Assembly (NCBI GenBank): GCA_950022655.1
Contig: OX465581.1
Coordinates: 106,127,125-106,191,124 of the forward strand
DNA: 64,000 nt
Reading direction: 5' to 3'
From: Alentia gelatinosa
Lineage: Eukaryota > Annelida > Polychaeta > Phyllodocida > Polynoidae
Shown in pieces: positions 25,271-39,100 of this stretch (positions are counted from its first letter, which is position 1; each line of letters begins with the position of its first letter). The notes beneath the pieces were generated by a model. The model made no database searches. It was given only the letters and a program-made list of their open reading frames with translations, and was not told the DNA's origin. Position numbers and translations under genes: made by a program.

Positions 25271-27697
25271 GGCCCGTATTCACCGACATGTTTAATCCTC
25301 AAGTCGCCTTTCGTAAAAGCGTCAATAAATCCAGCCTTTTGGGGACTAGCTTTCATCAGGGAGGGCGGGAGAGACCGATGAGCCTTTCGTGACGTCCGCC
25401 AATGGAGGTTCAAAAATCCAGCAAACTCCTGTCACTTTTTGCTTGCCTCACTTGACATTGTCAGGCATATTTACACTCACTTCTCTGACTCCCCCATCGC
25501 CCTCTCTGCTTTCCTGCTTTTCACTGTATTCGAATTTAAAACCGTGTCTTTTTTTTCCTCCTTGCTGCTTGCACACATCCCCACCCACCTAGGGTTGCCT
25601 ACAACTAACGCTGGTGCCCATCTCCTTAATGTCTGACTGTAATTGATCCATCTCATTGTATGAGGCTCCTGTACTTGGTGGTTTATCCCCTGATCTCCTC
25701 TGCCTACCTTTAGCACGTGTTCACAGTGCACTCGGCTAACTCTATAGGAGAACATCGTCATACATCTAGAGTTAGATTTAAAACTCATCTACATGTATGT
25801 ATTATATTTCTTAACGTAGAAGCTTTTGAAAAAGAAATCAAGGAAGTCCAATGTCTATATTACCATTTTCAAATACGTTCGACAACAGACACAAAAATAA
25901 CTCTCAGAGGATTACCCGACACATACACTTTACATATACCCATTTATAGGACATTCTTGATGGAATCCTACTCATACCATGTATATATTATGATTAAAAT
26001 CATATGAACATGTTACAAGGAAAAGTATGAGAGCGATTTGAGTTTTTAATGGAGATACTTTGAAGCGGCGCCATCCCGTCATCAAAGGGTTAAACGCTAA
26101 TACAGCCCTTCACAACGCACGTATCCGTCTGTTCCTGCCAGGAAAATGCCCTTAAAATCAAACTGATTTACTTCGAGATTTGAAGGCGTATTTTTATTCC
26201 CTCTAGAAACGCAATACTTGTTTGGGCCTATGAAGGCGACGTGGTGACTAAATACAAGAAGAGGGCGGCCGTTTTTACAGCCCAGTCTGCAGGTGATGTT
26301 CCCGTGTGGTCTTTTCGGCAGAGGGGACGCACGTCACGCCCAAGCCCCGGCAAACACTAAAAGCACCGTGAAGTTTTACGGGCGTGACGGCGAATACGCG
26401 CTGACAATACAGGAAAACACGTCTCCCCCTACCCCAACCACGGGGTGCGTTCACAAACCACCTGTTGAGCAACTCCTGGTGATCCCGGGCGTTCAGATAT
26501 GGGTGGTCCGTGCATCTCCCGAACAGCCCTCATTGTGTGAGAGCAGTTGCTGAGTAGTTTATGTTGACACTTTTAATGCCAATTAGTGTTGTCTGTGTGG
26601 TTTATTATAGTGAATGGTTTCCTTTTTATAAATGAATGTATTACTACCGTTACATCCTTGATGGATATTCTTATTGGCCCATATTAGATATTGTTAGGGA
26701 ACGTTAGTATGATATAGTTATATTTTGTTCGATATCGTATTAGCTTTTGAGGAGGTATGTGTTTAGTAGTACAAAAAGGCATATAAAGTCATATGTAGTG
26801 ATGTTGAGCTTTCCGGTAGTTTGGTTGTGGTACTCCTTTGTAGTATTGAGAGCTAGGGTGGTTGATGACGAGAGTTTGGGATCATATAAAATTAATTTGT
26901 AAATGTTCATGAAGTGAGTGGCTGCCATTGTCTAATGATGAGGCATGGGATTTCCACGAATTATTTTTTCTCGGTAATTGCGGATATTTTTTCATGTCCC
27001 AAGAGCCATTCTTGAGATCTTTGATAATCCAAGGAGAAGATAAATTGACAACATGGAAAAAAACAGTTTATCTCTCAGCTAATGCCAGAAATTCACTTGG
27101 AATAACTGAAAATGCAGGCCCAGATGCCGTGTCTGAAACATGCATATGCCTGGAGGTCTGATTTGTTGTCGGGATAATGATGGTATTAAGTTTGCGTGTT
27201 TATCGCAGATGTTAATAGAAGTGTTTGTGAGATGTGACATTTTTTATATTGACAAGGTGTTCCACTTCCGCCATTGTTGTATTCTGTTCACGGGATACAC
27301 AATTGATTCTACTGATGTTGCAGTACGTCTTTATTGCATATTATATGATACACATTTTAGTATGCCCATATGGCTCCTTGACCAAATTTCGCAATTAACG
27401 AAACACTATGAAAGGTCCAGTAAGGAACGTTTAGAATGATCACAGCAAAATACTTTACAGATTTGGGACATTACCTGAACCAGTTAAATGGTAGACCACT
27501 TCTCCCTACACTGCCATTTACATAAAAACCAGCATTATCCGTATTGTTCTGAATTGACATATTCAGAGACTAGAGCAAACAAATATGCCTGGGATTTCCC
27601 CTTGTTATGTCTGAAAACAGGGTTCACAAAAAGGGGTGTCCACGGAGAAGGGATCTGTGTGTACATAGAAGTATAAATAAATGATCCTGTTCCGATT
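25271..27697. other. Non-coding, nothing recognised
   Basis: Includes a mildly GC-rich patch (26,080-26,540) whose 86-codon plus-strand frame matches nothing known. The rest is AT-rich. Confidence 0.3.
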
Positions 27698-27772
27698 AAG
27701 CCCAACGCACACAGACCTATTCACGGCGCCAGCTTGAATAGGTCTGGCTGCTGAGTTTGTCGTTGTGCTTTA
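27698..27772. repeat. Short inverted repeat
   Basis: AGACCTATTCA and TGAATAGGTCT form a perfect 11-bp stem around an 11-nt loop. The outer flanks AAGCCCAACGCACA and GTCGTTGTGCTT extend it imperfectly. Confidence 0.6.
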
Positions 27773-29432
27773 AAGGGAGCGATATATACTGAATAAATCT
27801 TTGTCATCGACACCATCGCTATCACGCTATGGTAGATAATATCTCTGCTCTATGGTAGGACTGGGGGACAGGGTGATCTAACACTGTCAGAGCACATGCC
27901 TCACAGTGAAAATGATATATTCTCTAATTGTACGATCTTACAAGAATAGCAGTAAAGTACGGTATTGAATATCACCAAGGACACAGCAAATATCTGCAAC
28001 GTTTTTAAATTTCTTTTTGTATTAGATATCCCTATTTGAAAAAGAAATGCAGGTATGTTATACAAATGATGGGTTTATCTGTCAACACAGGACAAAGAAG
28101 CGCTTTCACTATATCCTCCTCCACTTTTATGAACCTATTGCTTATCAGGTGTACTTGCGTATGTCCAAATAGTAGTACTTATCAGTGAGGGATTAAGCGG
28201 TCATTATTTGCTGTAGTTCTGTAATGAAAAACATCGCAGAAATATGTCAATTATATATCGCCATATCTGAAGCACGATGTACAAAGAAGTTATTTTATTC
28301 AATATTTGAAAGTCGCAACGAGACTGGGAAACTTCCTATTGTTGACTCGGCATAGATAAATAGAACAGCCATGTCAGCTTGATTTGTACAAGAAGAGCGT
28401 GCAGGCTATAACACCTTACCTGTGTGAGTAGACGGCATTGGTACCTCATGGCTGACTTACCTGTTACTATCTCAGTCTCCATTTCGATACAGCTACTAGT
28501 GAAAAACCGCAATATTACTGAATATTAATGTATCGGTATGGAAAGTAACATGGACTGATTCCTTTTTCAGCAGTCCACTATTTTTAAAATTGAGTACAGG
28601 AAGGGTTGGGATCGCTGCCGAATTAAAGTATTAACCAGTTTGCTATTTTTTTATGTTCACCACAGGTTTATCTAAATAAATGTCGGATTCACGGTACATA
28701 AGTTCTTCGTTATAGCACTGTTTGTCCATTTCCCCGTCTAATCTGCAAGGATGCGTTTGATTAGAGATAATAAAGAACGGCTAATGTGGCAGCACATTCA
28801 AATCACATTCACATTCACATCACGTCATGCAAAATGATTACATCTAGCAATGGTCCCAATGTATAAGTATGTGGGGGAAATTTAGCAGCACTGACAACTC
28901 CTCCAGTACTGTATAATATAAACGCCTGGAGGTAGGGGAGCGCTGGCGCCGTGAGGCTGAACTACTACCAGGCCTCACCCAGCCCGCGGTGCCTGAAGTA
29001 GTATATAAAAAGTACACTTTACGGCAGGTAAAACACGAGAGTCGTCAAAGTTTCACAGCATGGACCAAAGATTAAAAAGAAACACTGAATATGTCTCGGA
29101 AATTGGACAAGAATATTGAGGTCAGCAGACGTGGATATTTATGTATATACTAAAGTCATGTTATACGACTACCATGGATATCCCCTGTTGTGTAATCAGA
29201 TAAATAACGCCTCTAAGGTTCATGTACGAGGAAACGTATTCCATATTATTATATACCTGTGGTAGTCTATCTTATACATACGGCCCGCTCCTACCCATGT
29301 CGTATTTATATTCGTACGACACCTAGGTGACGTACGGGGTATGTATGTGGCGTACGGGGCATGTACGGCGGCGAAATCCAAAAACTCACCCAGAAGCAAG
29401 GTTAAAAATTGGATATTTTGAGGTATATGATA
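27773..29432. other. Non-coding; TATA-like motif near 29,002
   Basis: Mostly AT-rich. A GC block at 28,925-29,000 is followed by TATATAAAAAG (29002-29012), a strong TATA-box match, and then a potential donor CAG/GTAAAA at 29025. The open frame across the block ends in a phase that does not fit the next TALPID3 exon. I do not call an exon. Confidence 0.25.
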
Positions 29433-29545
29433 ATAGAGAAACAGGCTGACTTTCTCCGTACGGATAAAATACTCGGTAAAATCGTCGATCGCCGATTTTA
29501 CCGCGTATTTGATCCGTACGGAGACAGTATGCATGTTTCTCTATA
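29433..29545. repeat. Foldback hairpin, about 54-bp arms
   Basis: CTCCGTACGGAT, a GGTAAAATCG-type segment and AGAGAAACA on the left are mirrored on the right around a TCGATC centre. Likely a short foldback element just upstream of the first recognised TALPID3 exon. Confidence 0.8.
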
Positions 29546-30017
29546 AAGTAATACTATTCCACAATGGGGCTCATACGCCAGTGAAGGACACAAGGATGCG
29601 TTGGCAAACTACCAATTAAAAGCCATTTGATAGTGTCTATGACCATTTCAAACCTTGTAGGTTAACAAGAGTCCCTGTCGATATTTGGCTAAATAAACAT
29701 AATGTGATTTAGCTTTTCATATTTTTTTAATGTTGCATTTCATGTATAAACATAGGGTAATTGACTTATTCAAAATACTGAATTTGATATCTAAGTTTGT
29801 ATAAGGGATTGTTTTGTGCATACATATGTTTACGTAGTCAGATTTCAATATAGATATTAGCAGGTCAATTTAGGCACCCCTATTCCAGTATACAGATATA
29901 TTTGATGTGGAAATATAACCATTTACATTCGTTGAGGGGTGATCAGAGGAATAGGTTTATCGGGTAGCAGAACGATCCTTTCAGTGTTCTGTGATGAACA
30001 TTCTCTTCTCATTGCAG

Positions 30018-30108
30018 ACTTGAGTCGAGCCCCAAGGCCGTCAACCAGGCAACCGATCTTGTTCACGAGTTGAAGGACCTTAAACAGGAGATGCGCAATG
30101 CACTGGTG
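30018..30108 (+). CDS. TALPID3: TALPID3 exon (1st seen), helical N-terminal segment
   Basis: Acceptor TCATTGCAG, donor GTG/GTGCGT. It starts with the last base of a split codon, so an upstream exon ending with two spare bases must exist. It encodes about 30 residues including [19 protein letters not shown], a heptad-like helical stretch matching the N-terminal coiled-coil region of vertebrate Talpid3. Confidence 0.75.
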
Positions 30109-33100
30109 GTGCGTATTAACCATGTCATTCATATATATCAAAAGTAACCATATTTTGAAAATATTGTATTGACAGTGCTTTGAGCCAAACGTAATATTTA
30201 CCTAATTTATTGTATTCCCCTTTTATAATATACTATTAGCTCAGGATGTGCTCGATATAATTGAAAGCCTTAGTTATTTGTTGTTTATTGTGTGTGTGTG
30301 TAATTAATCAGAACAGGGTTAAACTGGTGAAAAAGAGTTGGTATTATAAGCTGAACTCTAAATACTGTGTATTTCTTGCTAGACTCTTTCTATTCTCTTG
30401 GAAATTATGACTGGGACACTTAAAGAAATATGCAAGTTAATCTTTCAGGGTGCAGCGCAAATGAAGGGCCAGCAATTTGATATTCAGGTATGTAATTAAG
30501 GGCATTTGTGTGACATATATTTGTTTCATTCACCCTACCCCAATCACACTTCTTCCTGATTGTGTTTAAGGGACGAAATAATGCACTATAGAAGAATTGC
30601 CTTTAAAATATCGTTTTTCAAGATATATATATATATTCTAACAAAGACATCTTTGGTTTTATTGAGATATGTTGGTCTTTCCAGGTTTACCTCTCTGAGT
30701 TTCCAATATACTTTTGCTGAATATATTTATCATTTCTTGAAATGGGCCAGTCTCTTGTACCATCGAAACATACCGTTTATCGATATATACATATTTGACT
30801 GTTTTTTTAAATTGCATAGAGATCTGTATATTTTCTTACAGCCCGAGGAAAAGCTGGGGGCCTTTACATCTTTCAACACATCCGGGCCTTTTCCACTGGA
30901 TGACTTCTTGGTGAGTGATCAATACTAGTTCTGAGAAATATCATCACGTTATTTTGTATGAACTTTGCAAATTGCTATTTCAAAGGATGATGCGAATGGT
31001 GCCGGAAGGTTCATTCTACCGTGGAGATTACAGTATGAGAGGTCTAGAATTAATAGTTGAACGCGTGTTTGCCTCATAAGCTCTACACCATTACTGTCGT
31101 AGTTTTTTACACAGCTGATCGAAGGCAATCTGAGGTTTAGATGGATTTTTCTGGTTTTCTCGGGTTTCTGTTGGTTTCCTGCATTTATCCAGCATATATA
31201 GATATATATTATATTGCTGACACACATCAGAACATGTAGTGTTTCCGGATGGGATTCAATATTTTCATATTAAGACACTGGTTGTAAGTCTTCGGCCATT
31301 ACTCTTTCCAAAATTCTTTCGACAGCACAGCAACGTGAGATATCATCCACGTGCCATAAATCATTGTGACATTTTTTTCACCTAACGTAACTGATAAACC
31401 TATCGGTCGTCGAGATCTATTCTCTGGTCTATTTTCCCTGGCAAAAATTGAAACCTCGGGCTATTACGCAAAAAATAAACAAACATCATAAGAAATGCCC
31501 TCTAATTTAGTCCGACGCCTCTTGCTTATCTGGGTCCGGCTGGTATTGACTGTTCGGTGTGGTGAGGTTGGCTTGGCGTAGTCCATGTATATATATACCT
31601 GTGTAGTGTGACAGGTGGGTGTCTATCTCTGTCCACCTGACTGGCGTCTTTCTGACCACAATCACCCCTACGCGCCCCCATCACCCTCCCCTGACCCTCA
31701 TTCACCCTGAGAAACGCCCTGAGACATTAACCACCACTTTGAAGTGAAATCCTAATCTTTCCGAGGAGGTTTTATTCGGCGCCGCGGAGAGGATTAGTTC
31801 TCCGGCGTCGCCCGCGGGGGCGCTGTGGTTGCTGCGGTGGGCCTGCAGGGGGCGCGTCGGAGCTGGCGGGAAGCGGAGCGGTGGTAATCGGGAGGTGAAC
31901 CGGACCTTATCACGTCCAGTCCCCGCAGGGCCACGACTCCAGTTAGCAGAATGGTCCATGGGTCCGCTACCGCAACCTCTCCCCTCTGCCCTGCCAGCCC
32001 ACCCGCGCCCTTTAGCCTCGCGCCTGGCGGCCACCCTCCCGCCAAGCCCGCTACCTTGATGGAGGGTTGGGCCGTGCGGTGCCGCTGGCCCCGGGGAAGG
32101 CTTTACTTTGATGCGCAGCGCGGCCACCGTGGACCTGTGATTACACCTTTGCTTCCAGGGGCCGGGTTGGCAATCGGGCCTGACTAAGTAGGGGTAAGTG
32201 AGGGGCCCGGGGGCGGGGCCTCTCGGACCCCGGGGGCGGGCCAGGGATCGACACTGCCTTCATTGTTAGTGGCGGGGCAGTGCGGGGGACACGACCGGGG
32301 CCTGGGCGGGCGCCCGCCGGCAGAATAAACCTCTATTTGCGCACATTACGGGGACAGTGACCGGTGGACTGATTGTGAATCTTTAAAAGGGGGCGCCATG
32401 ATAGGGGCTGAAGGTGCGGGTTGGGAGGCCGGGCGCCGCGCCCGCCCCGCCCGCGGCGGGGGAGGGGGCGCCCGGACGGTACCCGTGATGTATGGACTCG
32501 TTGTTTATTGGGTTATGCCCGGGCTCGCCGGGGATCAGCCGTGTCAGCCCGAGTCTGCCCCGAACTCCTGACGACGGACACGAAGCGACGTCTAGCGGGA
32601 TGAAGGGAGTCGGGGGTGGCTGCCCCAGACCCCCTCTGGCTGCTACTCCGCCTCGCCCAGCCCAGTCCGGCCCAGTCCCGTCCTTGCACCACTGAGAACA
32701 ATATTGGTATGATTCTATTGGTGTTTACACTCTTCTAGCAGAGTTTGTTAACCATCGTGTCCTGTGGGGCACACGCCACAATGAGGACAAACTTCCCGTG
32801 AGGTATTGTGGGTACGAGTCAACCGGTTTGTTTATCGTGTTCATTACGGCAAAAGTTCAGGTAATATGACAGAGCGATTCAATCTGTGAGAGAGAAGTCT
32901 AAAGCCCAATGCCCATCTACCGATTTCGGCTTTAGTCGACACCTGTATCATGGCCTTTGCGGTCCAGAGTTGAGTGCGCTACCAACTGCGAAACTATACA
33001 ACGTTCTAAGTACTCATTCCGAGACGGCGCGCGTAGTCATGTGTCCGACGGGTCCCTAGTGATTTGCTAATTGTGAAGGATGGGACAGGGTACCAGTGGG

Positions 33101-36100
33101 GCTCGCTGAGGTCACTGTCAGTGCAGTACCTGTTAGTATACACAGGACTGATGGCAGGGTCCTGCGGCTAGCAGCTTCTCTTGACGAATCCCCGATGACG
33201 TAGTTAATGACGCACCCACCGCCGCCGTCACGTGCACAGCACGCACGCGGCGCCCACAGGACGTACTTCAGACAGCTTCCTTATGTCACAGTAAGTTCAT
33301 ACCAGGAAACGCACAACTGGGACCGGCGCGGACATGAAATATATCTCGTCCTGTCAGGCCTGCTTTTGTGTCAGTGTGTCAGTCTTATCGCTTTACAATG
33401 TTGTGTTTACTTATACTAAGATATAGCTGATAAGTTAAGACTATGAAAGTACTTCATTACGCTTCAGACCGATGATGTTGTGCATTTACTACATAGGAAA
33501 TCGGTCTGGCAACGTCAGCTATATCAAGCCATATATCAGGAATTTTAGATGGAAAGATAACCTAGTATTTCCTTGTGAAATCGTCAGTTAAATATTTTCT
33601 TCTGGGCTATTGGGTTTCTGTTTTTCTATTATATACTTTTCCCTGTTTTCGTATTAGGATTTCATTGTATCAGAACACTAATAAACTGTTTTCACCTTGC
33701 ACCCCATGCAGGTTTCAATGTGAACAGCTTTTATATTTTTCTTAAAATGGATGTATTCAGACACACATAGCGATCATAGCGACCATAGAGGATATCAATT
33801 CTTTGGTGCTAGATACATAATTGCCATTGGAGATAATGACAGCGAAATGAGCCACTACAGCCATCAACTTCAGATGTAATGATACAATGCACCTGTTGAA
33901 CGCTCCCCTCGCCATGCCACTCCACTTGTTGTCGGTTGTAAGCTCAGATTTAGATATTTCTCAACTATAAAGTGACAGTCTTCTCATCCTGTAGCACCTC
34001 CTGACTTTCATTTAGCGTTGGAATTGATCCCCACAAAACCCACTCACTGACAGGTGGCAGGGGAGGCGTTAAAAGGAGAGTAAGTAGAGTGGCCGAGAGG
34101 GAGGCACACCTGTAGTAGTAGTCAGCAACCCTGGTTGAATCCCCGTCGCTACAACCAGCTGCGCCATCCGTCTGGATTCACTGGAAAACTACATAAGTTT
34201 ATGTCCATTAAGATTTGACATATTCCCTGCAGAGGTCACAGAGCAACTTACTTTACTGTTGATCAAGACTGGTGAAAACAATTAATGCGTTCCTATGGAT
34301 AGACGCTAGAGAACTTCAGTTCTATGGTCTAATTGGGTTATACGTTTTGAGCAGATAGTCTCCTTATCTAGACAGCAAATGTCCTTTTCAATTGTTAAGA
34401 CGCATGTTACTCATTCACTGTAACTTCTACTCTGGTTTTCTGATTGCTTATCGACTGTTACTTCATTGGGGTAAACCCATCAGACATATTACATTCCAAT
34501 TAGCCTGTACATATATCAAGTTGTACATATATGTCGGTAAATGCACCTCCATACCTTGAACTCTTTCACAAGAGGAGGAATGAGTCCACACCTCTGACCC
34601 TGAGTTTCATGTCAGGGCGTGTCATTTACACTGCCTGTAATGAGGAGCGGGCCGCATGGAGCAACGAGCAGCTCCCTGAGCAGCTCCATTGGACCGAGCA
34701 TCTCTGCCTACACTCCGCTCCTTTAATCAATACGGACCAGCTGCGGCGTCCTTTTGCAGTATATTCTCAGGCCGCGTGGGAGCTTCCTCTTTAGCCGCGA
34801 GGATCGACTGCTAATTTGACACTAGCGCAGAACAGACTCCGTGCCTCGTACAAAGCGGCTATAATTTGATTAGATTAGGACGATACAATTAGATCACACA
34901 GTAGCCGATGATGCACCCTCAAAAATACTAGCAAAGGAGGAGGGGAAGAAAAAGACACGCGCCGCCCAACTGCTCATGCTGGACATAATTTTTTTGCGTT
35001 TTGTTTAGAAATGCTCGGAGATGCTCGGAGGTGTGATTCGGGTTAACCCTTTATACTAGCTCTAAACCGGGAAACAGCGCATGCGCGTGCGGGTCTTGCG
35101 GGATGGAGGCGGGCGGGGCGGGCGGGCAGACGTGTGGTTGTAGGCATACGCACCGTGACCTTTTGGCAGACACGGGATCCTCAATTAGTTGATTCGGTGT
35201 GGCCGCTAATTGCGGGCGGTGACTGATAATTAGAGCTCAGATCTAACATGCGCCGGGTGCGACGCTGTTGGTGGCAGACATCTCTTGTCTAGATAATAGA
35301 CGCCACCTGATCGTAATGTGATAGTCAGAGCTTCTATCTCCTGCTCCATGGATCTCATCTTGTTTCTTTCGCAATGTCCAATTACATCCGTTCTTAAATG
35401 ACTTTGAAGAAGAGGTGTAATTGGCGACCAGTAATATAATAGCTTCATTGGGTAACATACGTAAAGGGGACCGATTAAAATCTGATTTAATTCACTGACG
35501 GTATCATCCCACTTTATTGTACATTATAGAAGATACGGGTACATGTAAGATACGGACGGGCCCATGTTAACTATTTTATATATGAAACAATAAAGAAACT
35601 TGAGAAAAAAAACATAGCACAGGTCTGTCGTTAGATATAGTCAATGTCCATATTCAGAAAGGATTCCCTGAGTATATGATTAAGAGGCGGAAGTATGGCT
35701 ACTAAGGACACACTGACATGCCTAATTGTAAGAAATCCAATACCATGCTGAGCATATGTGGGCCCTAGTACAGTGATGATCTTAAATATAGCCATCAGCC
35801 TCGGGTCATTTTGTTAAAGCCTGCCATCAGATAAGAGTATCAATGATCGGAATTGTCCCTATGTTGTATTACTCATTTAACTTATGTAACGGTCAGAGAG
35901 CCTGTCATAGATTACGTGAAAGACCTCATTCTAGGAGCAAATTAGTAACTCTTCAATCTCAATACCATGCCTTCATAAGTTCATTCTACTTCATGCATCT
36001 TCTCGTTCGTTGATTTTCTGTGAGTTGAATTGTTAACCGAGGTTTGTGTAACGAGTTATTGTGATGGTCATGACATAAATGTATTAACTGCCAAACCATG

Positions 36101-39100
36101 CAAATCTTGATATCTTCTGGTGGTAATTGCTATTAAGTGAACTTCAATCTTACCAAAAGAAACCGTGGTTTGAACCTCCCCACAGACCCTCAGCCTAGAG
36201 CTGTGGCTGACACTGACATGCTCTCCTGGTTTTCTCGGTCTCTCTGAGGCAGCACAGTTTCACGTGAAATGTATTTCCACGGTTTTTCTGATCCCAATTG
36301 ACATCCCTGCCCTTTTGTATCAGGCCTCTGACTTTGCGCAGTAATATCATTGACCTTTTCCTTAGATAGCGGTGTGATTGAATAGCAATAACCTGTGAAC
36401 TAAGCTGTGAAAATACAATTTTAAGAATTCCTGAGATCCCTCCTTACCTCGGGAAATTCCCCAGACAGATTTTAGGAACTGGCCCCTTGGCGGTTTAGAT
36501 ACGTTGTACATGTACCTGGAAATAAGGGATGAGGCTGGCAATTGGTTCTTGTTAGGGGTAACTTTGTATGCCCCGTATGGCGGTCTCGGGGCTCAGTGAG
36601 GTGAGTACATCACCAGCCCAGGACAGTACATCACTCGCCCAGGACAGTACTTGTCTGCACCTGGACGTGCGCAGCCTGCCGCGCCATGGAGTAACTAACC
36701 CGCAACACGTGGAGCTGTCCCCAACACCAAACCCTGATCCTCCTGTATATATAATCTAGTCAACTAGGAGCCTAAGAGATTGATTCTCTATGCATATATG
36801 TTAATACCTCTTTTGAAGGGACAGCAATACATAAATGTCCAATATCTGATAAGCAAAGGATCACATGATGCAATATAGATACTGTGAGTTAGGATTATGC
36901 GGGGTATACTGAAGATAAAGAGTATGGACATTCAGTGTCATTGGATCTACTGTGAATAGTGTGTAGGATCTTTAGATTCGTATTCATACTTTATACACTG
37001 TATTGTAGTTTCTCCTGCATTTACTCCGCTAATCAGTTTTGGCATTAATACAGAAAGATCATTATAGGTGTATAAGGATCTCGTCATTGTATGCATTATT
37101 GCTCGTTTGAATGCGTCCTGATGTATACATTATCAAGATAACTATGGGTTTAGAATTTACTTGGCAGAGACGGTTGAACCCCATCATTCCATATCGCCAC
37201 ACCCTTAAAGTCAAGCGTGATTGTTTTAATAATTAACCCATCGGCGGCGATTGATGCCTTAAGGCAACAACTGTGCTCTGGTAGGTGATGCCTGAAGGCG
37301 TTATTTTCCAAGTTTAAAAAAATCTTTATTGTTATATAATGATAAGATATAAGTTATTGATAAACATGAAATATATCCAGAATATAGGTACAAGTTCATA
37401 TTTATGATTTATAGGTGAAATAGATAATATCTTTAAGGATGACGTGCGACGTGTTTACATAATAAAGATATTGCAATTGGCTAGTCCCACACGCTGGTGG
37501 TGTACACTGATACTAAGACCCACCCTGTGCGATTGACTCCACTGCAGGCGCCCACCCTGAAAGAGTAAATAGATCGCTACGGTAAACTAGATCATCGATG
37601 AGAAGAGTCGGCGTATTCATGGAATGGGCCCTGTGGTAGGACTGATGGTATTCATGAAACTAACAAGCTTCTATGCAAGCTGCTACAGTTAAAGTACCTA
37701 TATAAGAAATACGTCAGATGTTGTGGAGGGGTCCAGGAAGAGCTGATATTGGGAATGGAGAACCTGAGGTTGCGCTCTGGGGAAGCAGTCCAGTTTGCTT
37801 GACGCCACTCATCAGAGGTGAGGCGTAATTCAGTGGTCAGATAAAGACGTCACCATTAGGCCGGTGAGCTAAATAACGACCCCATCCCCGCCGGCCGGCC
37901 AAACCCCCGCTTGAATGCGTAATACAGCCGACCCATCCGTCACTCCGCCTAGTACCGCCCCGCCACCGCGTGGGGGCGCCGCCGTTATCGCGCGCACCCA
38001 TAATCCCACGCGAAAGTAGGCATCTCCTCGCCTAAATCAAGCTGACCATAACGATGTCCTTAGACTTGGGTATATGGCCCTACGCCTGTCCTTCTTGAGG
38101 CTTGGGTGAACATAATCATACCTAAGAATTGCTATGGTTTGTTTTTCCCACCAGATTCCTCCCGTTCCTTGATTATTTTTCTCGTCCTTTTCTTTCGTGA
38201 AAATTCAAGCTTGTGGCGACACATGCTGCTGAAGGAAACGGCGTTGACCTTTGACCCCGTGCAGGAGGTGGGAGGGGGTGAGCTGCTCGCGGTGTCTTCA
38301 GCGTCACGACAGCGTGGCTAGGATCGCGTGTCTGTGAGCAGCTCAGCGCTCTGTGGAATAAGGACGGAGACGGCTAAGTGCATGAGAGAAACGGGCCTGC
38401 TAGATATATGGAGGGAGAGTGACGGGAAAAGGAGAGTGGAAAGAAAGGGTGAGGTCAGGGGCGGGGGGAGAAATGGAAGAAGATGTGTAAGAATAAAGAA
38501 AAGAAACGAGGGAAGGAAGGGAGGCAGGGATGAGGGAGGTAGAGTAAGAATTGAATTATGAAGGAAAGAGGTGCATAGACTGAAGTAGAGAATAATATAT
38601 TATAGGAGAAGGAGAAGGAAAACAAAGTAACAGAATGAGAGAGTAATGAGAAGGGAGGGAAGAAAGGCTGGGACAGTAGTAACGAGCATGGAGGATGTGA
38701 GACAAATGAGGTAAAGGAAAGCCACCCGGGTGGTCGAGTGATGCAGTTCGCGCACATTGGGATCACCAAGAGGACGAGAGCGAGTCACGCAGTGCTCACT
38801 GACAGGTGCTTTTACTACACTGGGTACAGCCCACCCGGGGGTAATGCCATGTCAGGTGAACATCCGCCTCACGCCCCCTCTGACCACTCACAAGTAATGC
38901 CACCCACAACAAGTAAATGGTCCACACACAAAGTACCATGCTGAGATAATTCGGTATGGGTCACAGCACTGAATGGCTTCCTATTAAAGAATCTTTATGG
39001 ATTGGTCTGATCTAGATGATGATTGAATTAAACTTGTACTCTGTAATAGGCCATGTGTATGTATATATAAATATATACTGTGCATATATTCATATGCATT

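Noticed and set aside
26928..27161. 77-codon plus-strand frame
   Set aside because: AT-rich, no family resemblance, no supported splicing.
28937..29026. Exon-like open block ending CAG/GTAAAA upstream of the first TALPID3 exon
   Set aside because: It ends in phase 0, while the exon at 30,018 needs two spare bases from the previous exon, and the acceptor is poor.
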